In this document: piece by piece, positions 1 to 7,076 of the stretch
Layout of the letters: each line of letters opens with the position of its first letter
Position numbering within the stretch: the first letter of the stretch is position 1
NCBI RefSeq assembly: GCF_946885725.1
Contig: NZ_CAMPGZ010000131.1
Location: forward strand, 1-11,754
Source of the DNA: an uncultured Nocardioides sp.
GTDB lineage: Bacteria > Actinomycetota > Actinomycetes > Propionibacteriales > Nocardioidaceae
Length of the DNA: 11,754 bases
Direction of reading: 5' to 3'
Program-made: the position numbers and the translations under genes
The notes under the pieces: generated by a model
Seen by the model: the letters and a program-made list of their open reading frames with translations, nothing else
Database searches by the model: none
What the model was told of the DNA's origin: nothing

Positions 1-218
1 TCCCCCTGATCGGAACAATCGACGCGCTGCACACTTCAGGGACGCGGCGCCGCGGGCATGAGCACTTCGGGACCCCGCGAACTCCGTGCGGGCGGTTCCC
101 CAGAGTCATCGACGGGCCAGGCAAACGGACACCTCGGATCGAACCACCCCTGATACACAGATCCCGGGCGGTTTCCGGTCGCGACATCGACCGGCGGCGG
201 CTGCATCGATTGGTCACG
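1..218. other. Non-coding or undetermined stretch left of the operon terminator
   Basis: I see no gene here with a supported start, ribosome binding site and family match. An open minus-strand frame crosses it but begins inside the terminator hairpin and has low-complexity, Pro/Arg-rich composition. The only recognisable text in that frame is WFDPRCPFAW at 117-146, which recalls the active-site region of DsbA-like, mycothiol-linked nitroreductases. Nothing of that fold follows it, so I do not call a gene or pseudogene. The stretch may hold upstream signals of a gene beyond the left edge. Confidence 0.4.
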
Positions 219-251
219 AACCGCAGGATCCGGTGCCCGGATCCTGCGGTT
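219..251 (-). terminator. Perfect 15-bp stem-loop at the end of the glycan operon
   Basis: The arms at 219-233 (AACCGCAGGATCCGG) and 237-251 (CCGGATCCTGCGGTT) are perfect reverse complements around a 3-nt TGC loop. The hairpin starts 19 bp past the stop codon of the GH39 gene, the last gene of the leftward operon, which is where a factor-independent terminator is expected. There is no U-tract on either side. Terminators lacking a U-tract are often described in high-GC actinobacteria, but this also leaves open that it mainly protects the mRNA 3' end. By symmetry it could act in both directions. Confidence 0.75.
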
Positions 252-270
252 GGGGACCAAACCGCAACGG

Positions 271-2139
271 TCAGCGACCGTCGCGCGGCGTCAGGTGCAG
301 CAGCTGCATGGAGGGCATCGGCAGGGTCACCTCGACGCTGACCGTGCCGTGCTCGTCGGCGGTCACCTCGGCGGGCGGGGCGACCTCCTCGAGCCGGTCG
401 GCCTTGCGCAGCGTCTCCCACTGCTCCTCGGTCGGCCAGGCCTGGTCGTCGTCCTTGATGGCCGCCCAGGTGCCGGCGATGTTGGAGTGCTCGGCGTCGA
501 CGCCCTCGCGGGTCAGGGTGTACGTCGCACCGGCGGAGAGCCCGTCGACGCGGACGGTCACGGTCCGGTCCAGGAGCGGGTCGCCGGCCGCCTTGGACTG
601 GTCGAGCGTCATGTTCCAGGCCAGGACCTGCACGTCGCCGTCGTCGCCGCGGGTGGCGAGCGCCTCCACGAGCGAGCCGCCACCGTCGCCGGACAGGGTC
701 ACCGGCAGGCGGGTGTCGTGCAGACGCTCGAGCAGCGACAGCGCCCACCAGCGCGGCTTGCGCAGCTCGCCGACCGTGCGCAGCCCGAAGCCGCCGTGCA
801 GCAGCGCGGGCGGCCGGCCGAGCTCCTCGAAGTGGTCGGAGACGACCCAGTAGGACAGCGCCTCGATCCGGTCCATCGCCGACGCCATGCCGCGGAGCAG
901 GAAGACCCCGGAGAAGACCGCGTCGCTGACCTCGTTGAAGTGCGTCGGGGTGACGCCCCACTCGGTCCACCAGATCGGCGTACCCGCGCGCCCGTAGCGC
1001 TCGAGCTGCGGCCGGAAGTCCAGCGGCGGCGAGCCGTAGGTGTGGGTGGAGACGAAGTCGAGCGGCGAGCCGGTCCGGTCGACGTGCGCGAGCAGCTCCT
1101 CGACCCAGCCGGCCGCGGCCGAGGACGGGCCGCCGACGACGAGCCGCTCGTCGACCTCGCGGACGGCGCCGACGGTGACGTCGTAGAGCTTCATGTACTC
1201 GCCGGGCGTGCCCGACCAGAACACCTCGAGGTTCGCCTCGTTCCAGACCTCGAACGACCAGTGCTCGACGACCTCGTCGCGACCGTAACGCTCGACGAGG
1301 TGAGCGGTGAGGTCGCGGATCAGGTCGTACCAGCGCTGCCAGTCCTTCGGCGGCGACACGATCGCGCGGTACTCGAACACCGTCTGGTCCGGGTCGCTCG
1401 CGAGGTCGTACGGCATGAACGACAGCTCCACGACCGGGTAGAGCCCCAGCCCGCGGATGTGGTCGTAGACCCGGTCGATGCCGCTGAAGTCGTGCACCGG
1501 CTCGCCGCCGACCTCCTTGTAGACGCCGAGGTCGTCGCAGAGGATGCCGTGCGCGCGCACGGTCTTCACGCCGAGCTCCTCGACCGCGGCGCGCAGCGCG
1601 GAGGTCAGCTCCTCGCCGATGACCCGGTCGCCGGTGGTGTCGGTGGAGATCGCGTGCGAGAGGTGCTCGCTGCCGATCATCGGCCGCCACGGCCGGGCCA
1701 GCGTGCCCGCGTCGCCGGCGGCGTCGACGGCCAGCGTCACCGCTCCGGCCGCGTCGCCGGGCGTCGCGGAGACCCGCTCGGACGGCTCGCCCTCGACGAC
1801 CACGTCGGACAGGGTGGTGACGGCGTACCACCGCTCCTTGCCCACTGTGCCCGTGGTGTCGACGTACGGCGGGTGCGGGACCGCCTTGACGTCGCCGCCC
1901 AGGTGGTCGACCGGCGTCAGCGGGCCGTCGGCGGAGTCGGCGACGTGCACCTGGTAGCCGACCGCGCCGGGCACGGGCTCCCAGTCGATCGTGACCTGGC
2001 CGCCTCCCCCCGTCGCGGTCACGCCCGCGGGCGGCGCCAGCCGCGGCGCGTTGCTGGTGAGCTCCAGGGGCGCTCCTTCGTCGACGCCCCCGCTGCGTTT
2101 GCCGATGCGCTGCTCCCAGTCGGCGCGTGCGTCAGTCAC
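271..2139 (-). CDS. GH39 glycoside hydrolase (beta-xylosidase-like) with N-terminal FnIII-like domain
   Basis: A 622-residue enzyme predicted to remove a sugar, probably a beta-xylosyl or related residue, from oligosaccharides in the cytoplasm. Residues about 35-127 look like a fibronectin type III beta-sandwich (APPAGVTATGGGGQVTIDW through YAVTTL). Residues about 145-480 are a GH39 (beta/alpha)8 barrel. Glu301 in FEVWNEANLEVFW is the expected acid/base and Glu393 in IWWTEWG the expected nucleophile. The tail (EHSN, then PTEEQWETLRKADRLE, then LPMPSMQLLHL) matches the C-terminal sandwich of GH39 xylosidases better than that of alpha-L-iduronidases, the other GH39 activity. The frame is open far upstream, but the GTG at 2139 is preceded by GGAGGAGAA and overlaps the sulfatase stop as GTGA, so the genes are translationally coupled. 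No signal peptide is visible. Exact substrate is unknown. Confidence 0.87.
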   Translation of the reverse strand: MTDARADWEQRIGKRSGGVDEGAPLELTSNAPRLAPPAGVTATGGGGQVTIDWEPVPGAVGYQVHVADSADGPLTPVDHLGGDVKAVPHPPYVDTTGTVGKERWYAVTTLSDVVVEGEPSERVSATPGDAAGAVTLAVDAAGDAGTLARPWRPMIGSEHLSHAISTDTTGDRVIGEELTSALRAAVEELGVKTVRAHGILCDDLGVYKEVGGEPVHDFSGIDRVYDHIRGLGLYPVVELSFMPYDLASDPDQTVFEYRAIVSPPKDWQRWYDLIRDLTAHLVERYGRDEVVEHWSFEVWNEANLEVFWSGTPGEYMKLYDVTVGAVREVDERLVVGGPSSAAAGWVEELLAHVDRTGSPLDFVSTHTYGSPPLDFRPQLERYGRAGTPIWWTEWGVTPTHFNEVSDAVFSGVFLLRGMASAMDRIEALSYWVVSDHFEELGRPPALLHGGFGLRTVGELRKPRWWALSLLERLHDTRLPVTLSGDGGGSLVEALATRGDDGDVQVLAWNMTLDQSKAAGDPLLDRTVTVRVDGLSAGATYTLTREGVDAEHSNIAGTWAAIKDDDQAWPTEEQWETLRKADRLEEVAPPAEVTADEHGTVSVEVTLPMPSMQLLHLTPRDGR

Positions 2140-3614
2140 GAGTTCTCCTCCGGTTCGGATGGGTGCGATGAGGTCGAGTGGTCTCGACAAGCTCGACCAC
2201 CCGAAGGTGGCGGGATGTCGTCGCCGAGGGCGGTCGCGAGGCGGTCGAGGGCCTCGGTCAGCCGGCGTACGTCGTCGGTGTAGGCCGGGTCGTCGTACAC
2301 CGAGCGCAGCTCCTCGGGATCGCGCTCGAGGTCGAAGAGCTCCCACTCGGCGGGGATCTCCTGGTTGGACGCGCCCGGCTGTCCGCAGCCCGAGCCGTAG
2401 TAGTGCACGAGCTTGCGGTCCTTGGTGCGGATGCCCCGGTGCGCCGCGACGTGGTGGATGCCGTCGAGGTGCTCCCAGTAGCGGTAGTAGGTCTCGGTCC
2501 GCCAGCCGACGGCTGCCGGGTCGTCGCCGCGCAGCAACGGCACCAGCGAGTGGCCCTGCATGCGCGGGTGCGCGTCGACACCGGCGAGCTCGAGGAACGT
2601 CTGCGCGAAGTCCACGTTGAGCACGAGGGCGTCGCTCGACGAGCCCGGCGGCACCATCCGCGGGTAGCGCACGACGAACGGCGACTCGAGCGACTCGCGG
2701 TACATGAAGCGCTTGTCGTACCAGCCGTGCTCGCCGAGGAAGAACCCCTGGTCGCTGGTGTAGACGACGACCGTGTCGTCTGCCTGGCCGGTCTCGTCGA
2801 GGTGGTCGAGCAGCCGCCCCACCCCCTCGTCGACGGCGACGACGCAGCGCAGGTAGTCGGCCAGGTAGCGGTCCAGCGCCCACAGCGCGTGCGCCTTGTC
2901 GTCGAGCCCGGCCGGCGGCTCCTCCTTGAGGTCCTCGGTGTTGAGGTCGCGCGCGACGCGCATCCGTGCGTCACGCGCGGCCTTGGCGCGCCCCTCGTAG
3001 TCGTCGAAGAACGTCGACGGGGCGTCGAAGCCGTCCGCGAACAGGTGCTTGTGCCGCTCGGCCGGCACCCACGGCCGGTGCGGCGCCTTGTGCTGGACGA
3101 GCAGGCACCAGGGCTCCTCCCCCGCAGCGCCGTCCGGGTCGGACAGCCAGTCGAGCGCGAGGTCGGTGATCACGTCGGTGGCGTAGCCGGGCCGGACCAC
3201 CGAGGTGCCGTCGGGCTGGAAGAACGTCGGGTCGACGTACTCGCCCTGGTCGTTGAGCACCTCCCACCGGTCGAACCCGACCGGGTCGTGGGTGGGCCCG
3301 TGGCCGAGGTGCCACTTGCCGAACAGCGCCGTCCGGTAGCCGGCGTCCCGGAGCATCGCCGGGAACGTCGGCTGCCGGTTGTCGAACTCCGTCGACAGCG
3401 TGGTGACGCCGTTGCGGTGGTTGTAGGTGCCGGTGAGGATCGTCGCCCGGCTCGGCGAGCACAGCGAGTTGGTGCAGCCGCACGCGTCGAACCGCATGCC
3501 CCCCGCCGCGACGCGGTCGATCTGCGGGGTGACCCGGTGCGGGCCTCCGTAGCAGCCGACCGCGTTCGCGGCGTGGTCGTCGGCGACGACGAGGAGGATG
3601 TTGGGACGTGCCAC
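2136..3614 (-). CDS. S1-family (type I) sulfatase, cysteine-type, no signal peptide
   Basis: A 492-residue sulfatase that would hydrolyse a sulfate ester (or N-sulfate) on a sugar. Asp12-Asp13 in LLVVADDH are metal ligands. Cys52 in LCSPSRATILTG is the C-x-P-S-R site that a formylglycine-generating enzyme converts to formylglycine. GKWHLG (Lys100, His102), HKAPHRPW (about 175-182), TSDQGFFLGEHGW (Asp288, Gln289) and Lys301 complete the usual active-site set. The DDHA opening and the DKRFMYRESLESPFVVRYP block recall GlcNAc-6-sulfatase and heparan-type S1 subfamilies, but I would not assign one. The start is the GTG at 3614, three bases after the previous stop, with only a weak GGGACGG upstream, so coupled translation is likely. 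There is no export signal, which implies action on imported saccharides. The last 20 or so residues are encoded partly by a palindromic repeat (2172-2201) and look non-conserved. Confidence 0.92.
   Translation of the reverse strand: MARPNILLVVADDHAANAVGCYGGPHRVTPQIDRVAAGGMRFDACGCTNSLCSPSRATILTGTYNHRNGVTTLSTEFDNRQPTFPAMLRDAGYRTALFGKWHLGHGPTHDPVGFDRWEVLNDQGEYVDPTFFQPDGTSVVRPGYATDVITDLALDWLSDPDGAAGEEPWCLLVQHKAPHRPWVPAERHKHLFADGFDAPSTFFDDYEGRAKAARDARMRVARDLNTEDLKEEPPAGLDDKAHALWALDRYLADYLRCVVAVDEGVGRLLDHLDETGQADDTVVVYTSDQGFFLGEHGWYDKRFMYRESLESPFVVRYPRMVPPGSSSDALVLNVDFAQTFLELAGVDAHPRMQGHSLVPLLRGDDPAAVGWRTETYYRYWEHLDGIHHVAAHRGIRTKDRKLVHYYGSGCGQPGASNQEIPAEWELFDLERDPEELRSVYDDPAYTDDVRRLTEALDRLATALGDDIPPPSGGRACRDHSTSSHPSEPEENS
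2172..2201. repeat. REP-like palindromic element inside the 3' end of the sulfatase gene
   Basis: GGTCGAG (2172-2178) pairs with CTCGACC (2192-2198). Alternatively GTGGTC (2178-2183) pairs with GACCAC (2195-2200), so two mutually exclusive small hairpins are possible. The core TGGTCTCGACAAGCTCGACC is one I recall as recurring widely, often between genes, in Nocardioides and some other actinobacteria; I cannot confirm that here. In this gene it encodes roughly residues 472-481 of the sulfatase and lies about 20 bp before the GH39 ribosome binding site. Only one copy is in the window. Confidence 0.6.
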
Positions 3615-3617
3615 GGG

Positions 3618-5174
3618 TCAGTCGCGCCGTCCCGCGGAGAACTTCTCCATCGCCATGAGCGGCTTGACCTTCTTCTCCAGGCCGCCCGGGGCGACGTAGT
3701 CGCGCATCGCATCGCCGGCCAGCGCGTTGCCGAGCGCGGCCATGATCATGCCCTGGTCCAGCGAGAGGTAGCGCTGCGAGACCCGGCCGCTGCGCACCGC
3801 GACGGCGTCGTAGAAGCCGCCGGGGCCGTAGGCGTCGAAGTCGTCGCGGATCCGCTGCAGGTTGGTGATCGCCTGGCGCGGCGCGTAGCGCAGCGCCAGG
3901 AAGGACGCGTGCGGGGTGACCACGCCGTCGCCGTACTCGGTCGGAGCCGGCTCGCCCTCGCGGCAGCCCTCGTAGGGCTGCTCCCAGTCGGTGCGCTCGA
4001 GGTCGGAGGTGTAGCCCGGCCCGTCGAGACCGAGCATGTCCACGCCGAACTCGCGGTAGCCGCCGGCGGGGTTGTTCGACGGCGAGAAGCCCCAGTAGCC
4101 GTAGCCGGCTTCCTTCGTGCCGTGGTCGATCTGGCCCTCGACGTACAGCGGGTGGTTGACGCCCCAGGACCTCTTGCCCCACTTCTCCTCGGGCACGAAC
4201 AGCGGCACCATCAGCGCCTCGAACATGCTGCCGCCCCAGGTCGGGACGATGAACTTGTCGCGGTACGGCAGCGCGCCCTCGAAGACCCGCTGGCCGAGGT
4301 ACTCACGCCACTCGCCGACCGGCTTGGTCTCGGTCCAGCCCCAGTCGCAGTTGTCGTTGGGGAAGGTGCGGAAGGTGCCGAAGTAGTGCTTCTGCGGGAT
4401 CTGGCCGTCGGCGATGCCGAGGTACGACGCCATCCGCGGCTCGGTGTTGAACGCGCCGTAGTGGTGGCCGGTGTACCAGACGTCCTGGCCCATGCCGCAG
4501 TAGTCGCCCTTGGGGTCGGCCGGGTTCTGCGGGTCCTCGTCCCAGAAGCCACCGCGGATCTGGTTGACCTCGGGGTTGTAGTAGCAGGCGAAGTTCATGT
4601 CCCGGCGGATCGCGTTCGCCTCGTCGGCGAGGCTGGGTACGGCGCGGGCGGTCAGCAGCAGACCGGTGGCCAGCCACCCGTTGTCGACGCTGGACAGGAA
4701 CGGCTTGATCGGGTCGCCGCTGCCCGGGAACTCACGCAGCTTCTTCAGCGTGGCCGGGTCGTACCAGTTGTAGAACATGCCGCTCGGCTCGTGCTTCTCG
4801 AGCTGGGCGACGCTGTCGAGCGTCTTCGCCATGCGCGTACGCGCTTCGTTGGCGTCGATCAGCCCGATGTCGCGGGCGGCCACCGTGCTCCACAGGTAGG
4901 CACCGATGTTGGTCGGCGAGGTGTAGCCGCCCCGGCTGCCGGCGCTCAGGTCGCCGCCGATGTTGTCGTCGGGCAGCCCGGTCTCGTCGTACGTCATCGC
5001 CTTGAAGGACTTCCAGGTGTCCTTCGCGTAGTTCTTGAGCAAGCCTGGCGCCTTTCCGCCGTCGCGGCCGGCCGCGCTGGCGGGTGCCGCTGCCAGTGGC
5101 CCGGCGAGGCCCGCGCCCACGGCGAACGCGGTCGTCGCGGCCAGGGCAGCCGCGAGCTTCTTGCGGTGCTTCAT
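3618..5174 (-). CDS. Secreted PF10091 glucoamylase-like (COG5368-type) protein, putative polysaccharide hydrolase
   Basis: A 518-residue protein expected to act outside the cell as the first enzyme of the pathway. Residues 1-34 are a Sec signal peptide: basic MKHRKK, a long Ala/Gly/Leu core, and an ASA cleavage site. The mature part opens with an alpha-helical segment holding TSPTNIGAYLWSTVAARD (85-102) and later AGYGYWGFSPSNNPAGGYREFG, VVTPHASFLALRYAP, GPGGFYDAVAVRSG and RYLSLDQGMIMAALGN. These resemble PF10091, an (alpha/alpha)6 fold found in beta-1,2-glucan-active enzymes and many proteins of unknown substrate. The annotated glucoamylase name is historical and says little about specificity. 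The start is the ATG at 5174 with GGGAGAAC at good spacing; the frame is open upstream but overlaps the permease gene. A 44-bp gap to the permease, the largest in the operon, contains no obvious promoter or hairpin. Confidence 0.82.
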   Translation of the reverse strand: MKHRKKLAAALAATTAFAVGAGLAGPLAAAPASAAGRDGGKAPGLLKNYAKDTWKSFKAMTYDETGLPDDNIGGDLSAGSRGGYTSPTNIGAYLWSTVAARDIGLIDANEARTRMAKTLDSVAQLEKHEPSGMFYNWYDPATLKKLREFPGSGDPIKPFLSSVDNGWLATGLLLTARAVPSLADEANAIRRDMNFACYYNPEVNQIRGGFWDEDPQNPADPKGDYCGMGQDVWYTGHHYGAFNTEPRMASYLGIADGQIPQKHYFGTFRTFPNDNCDWGWTETKPVGEWREYLGQRVFEGALPYRDKFIVPTWGGSMFEALMVPLFVPEEKWGKRSWGVNHPLYVEGQIDHGTKEAGYGYWGFSPSNNPAGGYREFGVDMLGLDGPGYTSDLERTDWEQPYEGCREGEPAPTEYGDGVVTPHASFLALRYAPRQAITNLQRIRDDFDAYGPGGFYDAVAVRSGRVSQRYLSLDQGMIMAALGNALAGDAMRDYVAPGGLEKKVKPLMAMEKFSAGRRD

Positions 5175-5218
5175 CTGTTCTCCCGAGAGATAGGTGGAGC
5201 GTTGCTTGGACGGTTCTG

Positions 5219-6127
5219 CTACTTGATGCCGGTCATCGAGATGCCCTGCATGATGTGCCGCTGCAGGAACAGGAAGACGACGATCACCGGGATGACCACC
5301 ACGACGGAGCCCGCGAGCAGCAGGCCGTACTGCGTGGCGTTCTGACCGACGGCGTACAGCGCGAGCGCCACCGGAAGGGTGTACTTGTCCTCGTTGGTGG
5401 CCACGACCAGCGGCCAGAGGAAGTTGTTCCACGAGGACAGGAACGTGAGGATGCCGAGCGTGGCCAGCGCGGGCCAGCACAGCGGCATGATCACCGACGC
5501 GAAGATCCGCAGCTCCCCCGCGCCGTCGACGCGGGCGGCCTGGATCAGCTCGTCGGGCAGGCTGAGGATGTACTGCCGCATCAGGAAGACGCCGAACGGT
5601 CCGGCCAGGAACGGCAGCGCCATGCCGGTGAGCGTGTTGGCCAGGCCGAGGTTGACGGTCAGCACGAACAGCGGCACGAACGTCACGACGCCGGGGATCA
5701 TCAGCGTCCCGAGCACGAGTGCGAACAGCACCTTCTTGCCACGGAAGTCGAGCTTGGCCAGCGCGTAGCCGAGCATCGAGCAGAAGACCATGTTGCCGAT
5801 CGTCACCGCCGCGGCGACGAGGATCGAGTTGGTGAAGAACGTCGTGAAGTCCAGGCGCGTGAACAGCTCCTGGTAGTTCTCACCGGTGACGGTCTCGGGC
5901 AGCCAGGTCGGCGGCCGCCGGCGCAGCTCGGCCTCCGGCTTGATCGAGGAGATCGCCATCCAGAGGAACGGGATCACCATCAGGATCAGCCCGATGGTCA
6001 GCGCGATGTAGGTGCCGGCGCCCCCACGGTCGGGGTTCGCGGCCTGCGTCGACGGGCCGGTGGCGGCGCCCTGGCTGCGAACGGTGGTGGTGGGGTCGGA
6101 GAGCGGACGGACCTCGGACGTGGTCAT
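5219..6127 (-). CDS. ABC sugar transporter permease, MalG/CUT1 inner subunit
   Basis: A 302-residue membrane protein forming half of the import channel. After a 37-residue polar, Thr-rich cytoplasmic tail there is a first membrane segment (about 38-60, YIALTIGLILMVIPFLWM) followed by about five more; the last is at about 268-288. The cytoplasmic EAA-type loop is at about 195-215 (IQAARVDGAGELRIFASVIMP), with the conserved Gly-Ala and Met-Pro that dock the ATPase. The C-terminal ending GISMTGIK is typical of MalG-like permeases (often G-x-x-x-GAVKG or similar). The start ATG at 6127 follows AGAAGGA and lies 5 bp past the MalF-like gene's stop. Its partner is the adjacent 313-residue permease. 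No ATPase gene is in the operon. Confidence 0.93.
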   Translation of the reverse strand: MTTSEVRPLSDPTTTVRSQGAATGPSTQAANPDRGGAGTYIALTIGLILMVIPFLWMAISSIKPEAELRRRPPTWLPETVTGENYQELFTRLDFTTFFTNSILVAAAVTIGNMVFCSMLGYALAKLDFRGKKVLFALVLGTLMIPGVVTFVPLFVLTVNLGLANTLTGMALPFLAGPFGVFLMRQYILSLPDELIQAARVDGAGELRIFASVIMPLCWPALATLGILTFLSSWNNFLWPLVVATNEDKYTLPVALALYAVGQNATQYGLLLAGSVVVVIPVIVVFLFLQRHIMQGISMTGIK

Positions 6128-6132
6128 GGCGC

Positions 6133-7074
6133 TCAGTCCTTCTCGCCGAAGATCTTGAACTGGACGAAGGTCATCACCACGACCGCGAGGAACAGCAGGT
6201 AGCTCGCCGAGGCGGCCAGCCCGTAGTTGCCGAAACCGAACTGGTCGTAGGTGAAGAACGTGACGGAGCGGGTGGCGTCGAGCGGCCCGCCCTTGGTCAT
6301 CACGAAGGCCTCCTCGAAGAACTGGAGGTAGCCGATCGAGGTGATGACGGCGCCGAACAGCAAGGTGGGCTTGAGCATCGGCAGGGTGATCCGCCGGAAC
6401 ACGCCCCAGCCGGTGGCGCCGTCGACCTGCGCTGCCTCCTTGACCTCGTCGGGGATCGTCTGGAGGCCGGCCAGGAAGATGATCATCAGCGTGCCGAGGT
6501 TGCGCCATGCCGCCATCACGACCAACGCCGGCAGGGCCAGGGTCGGGTTGTCGAGCCACTCCGGCTGGGGCAGCCCGACGAACCCGAGCACCTCGTTGAT
6601 CAGCCCGCCCTGGGGGCGGTACAGGAACTTCCAGACCACCGACACCGCGACGATGCTGGTCACCACCGGGAGGTAGTAGCCGACCCGGAACAGGCCCTTG
6701 AGCCGCTCGATCCGGTTGAGCATGACGGCGACCGCGAGGGCCAGCGCCATCGTCAGCGGGACGCCCAGCACGACGTACAGCCCGGTGTTGACCATGACCT
6801 TGCGGAACAGCGGGTCACCGAGCAGCTGGGTGTAGTTGTCGATTCCGACGAACGACACCGCGAACGGCGTGCGGATGTCGGTCCGCTTGATGTCGGTGAA
6901 GCTCATCCCGAGGCTGGCCAGCACGGGCCCGGCGGTGAAGACCAGGAACAGCACCAGGAACGGTGCCGCCAGGATCCAGGCCGCCCGGGCCTGCTGCCTG
7001 CGCATCGGGTCCGTCCCGCGTGCGGGCGCCTTGGCGGCACCCGCACGCGACGGCGCGGTGGTCGTGGTGGCCAT
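6133..7074 (-). CDS. ABC sugar transporter permease, MalF/UgpA-type CUT1 subunit
   Basis: A 313-residue membrane protein, the second channel half. Six membrane segments can be seen: about 32-54, 96-118, 132-150, 180-203, 236-256 and 286-306. The EAA loop is textbook, EAAQVDGATGWGVFRRITLP at 213-232. The FVMTKGGPLDATRS stretch (257-270) is also typical of CUT1 MalF-like subunits for oligosaccharides. The start is the ATG at 7074, separated from the binding-protein stop by 2 bp (TAGTCATG), with no clear Shine-Dalgarno, so termination-reinitiation is likely. Met24 (MRRQQARAAWIL) is an alternative start with a weak upstream GGGACGG and would remove the low-complexity Ala/Thr tail. Confidence 0.93.
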   Translation of the reverse strand: MATTTTAPSRAGAAKAPARGTDPMRRQQARAAWILAAPFLVLFLVFTAGPVLASLGMSFTDIKRTDIRTPFAVSFVGIDNYTQLLGDPLFRKVMVNTGLYVVLGVPLTMALALAVAVMLNRIERLKGLFRVGYYLPVVTSIVAVSVVWKFLYRPQGGLINEVLGFVGLPQPEWLDNPTLALPALVVMAAWRNLGTLMIIFLAGLQTIPDEVKEAAQVDGATGWGVFRRITLPMLKPTLLFGAVITSIGYLQFFEEAFVMTKGGPLDATRSVTFFTYDQFGFGNYGLAASASYLLFLAVVVMTFVQFKIFGEKD

Positions 7075-7076
7075 GA

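Noticed and set aside
271..2139. Assignment of the GH39 enzyme as alpha-L-iduronidase because a sulfatase is next to it
   Set aside because: The catalytic Glu pair is common to all GH39, and the C-terminal EHSN and PTEEQ-type blocks look xylosidase-like, so specificity is left open.
250..2283. Long plus-strand frame opposite the GH39 gene
   Set aside because: It has the same shadow composition, begins in the terminator hairpin and has no recognisable domain.
2140..2883. N-terminal extension of the GH39 protein back to 2883
   Set aside because: That part overlaps the sulfatase gene throughout, is Arg/Pro/Ala-rich shadow text, and the GTG at 2139 has a strong ribosome site and a coupled overlap.
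2178..5345. A very long open frame on the plus strand opposite the sulfatase and PF10091 genes
   Set aside because: It is rich in Arg, Val, Ala and Gly, has no family motif or ribosome site, and mirrors two well-supported minus-strand genes. This is the usual antisense shadow in very GC-rich DNA.
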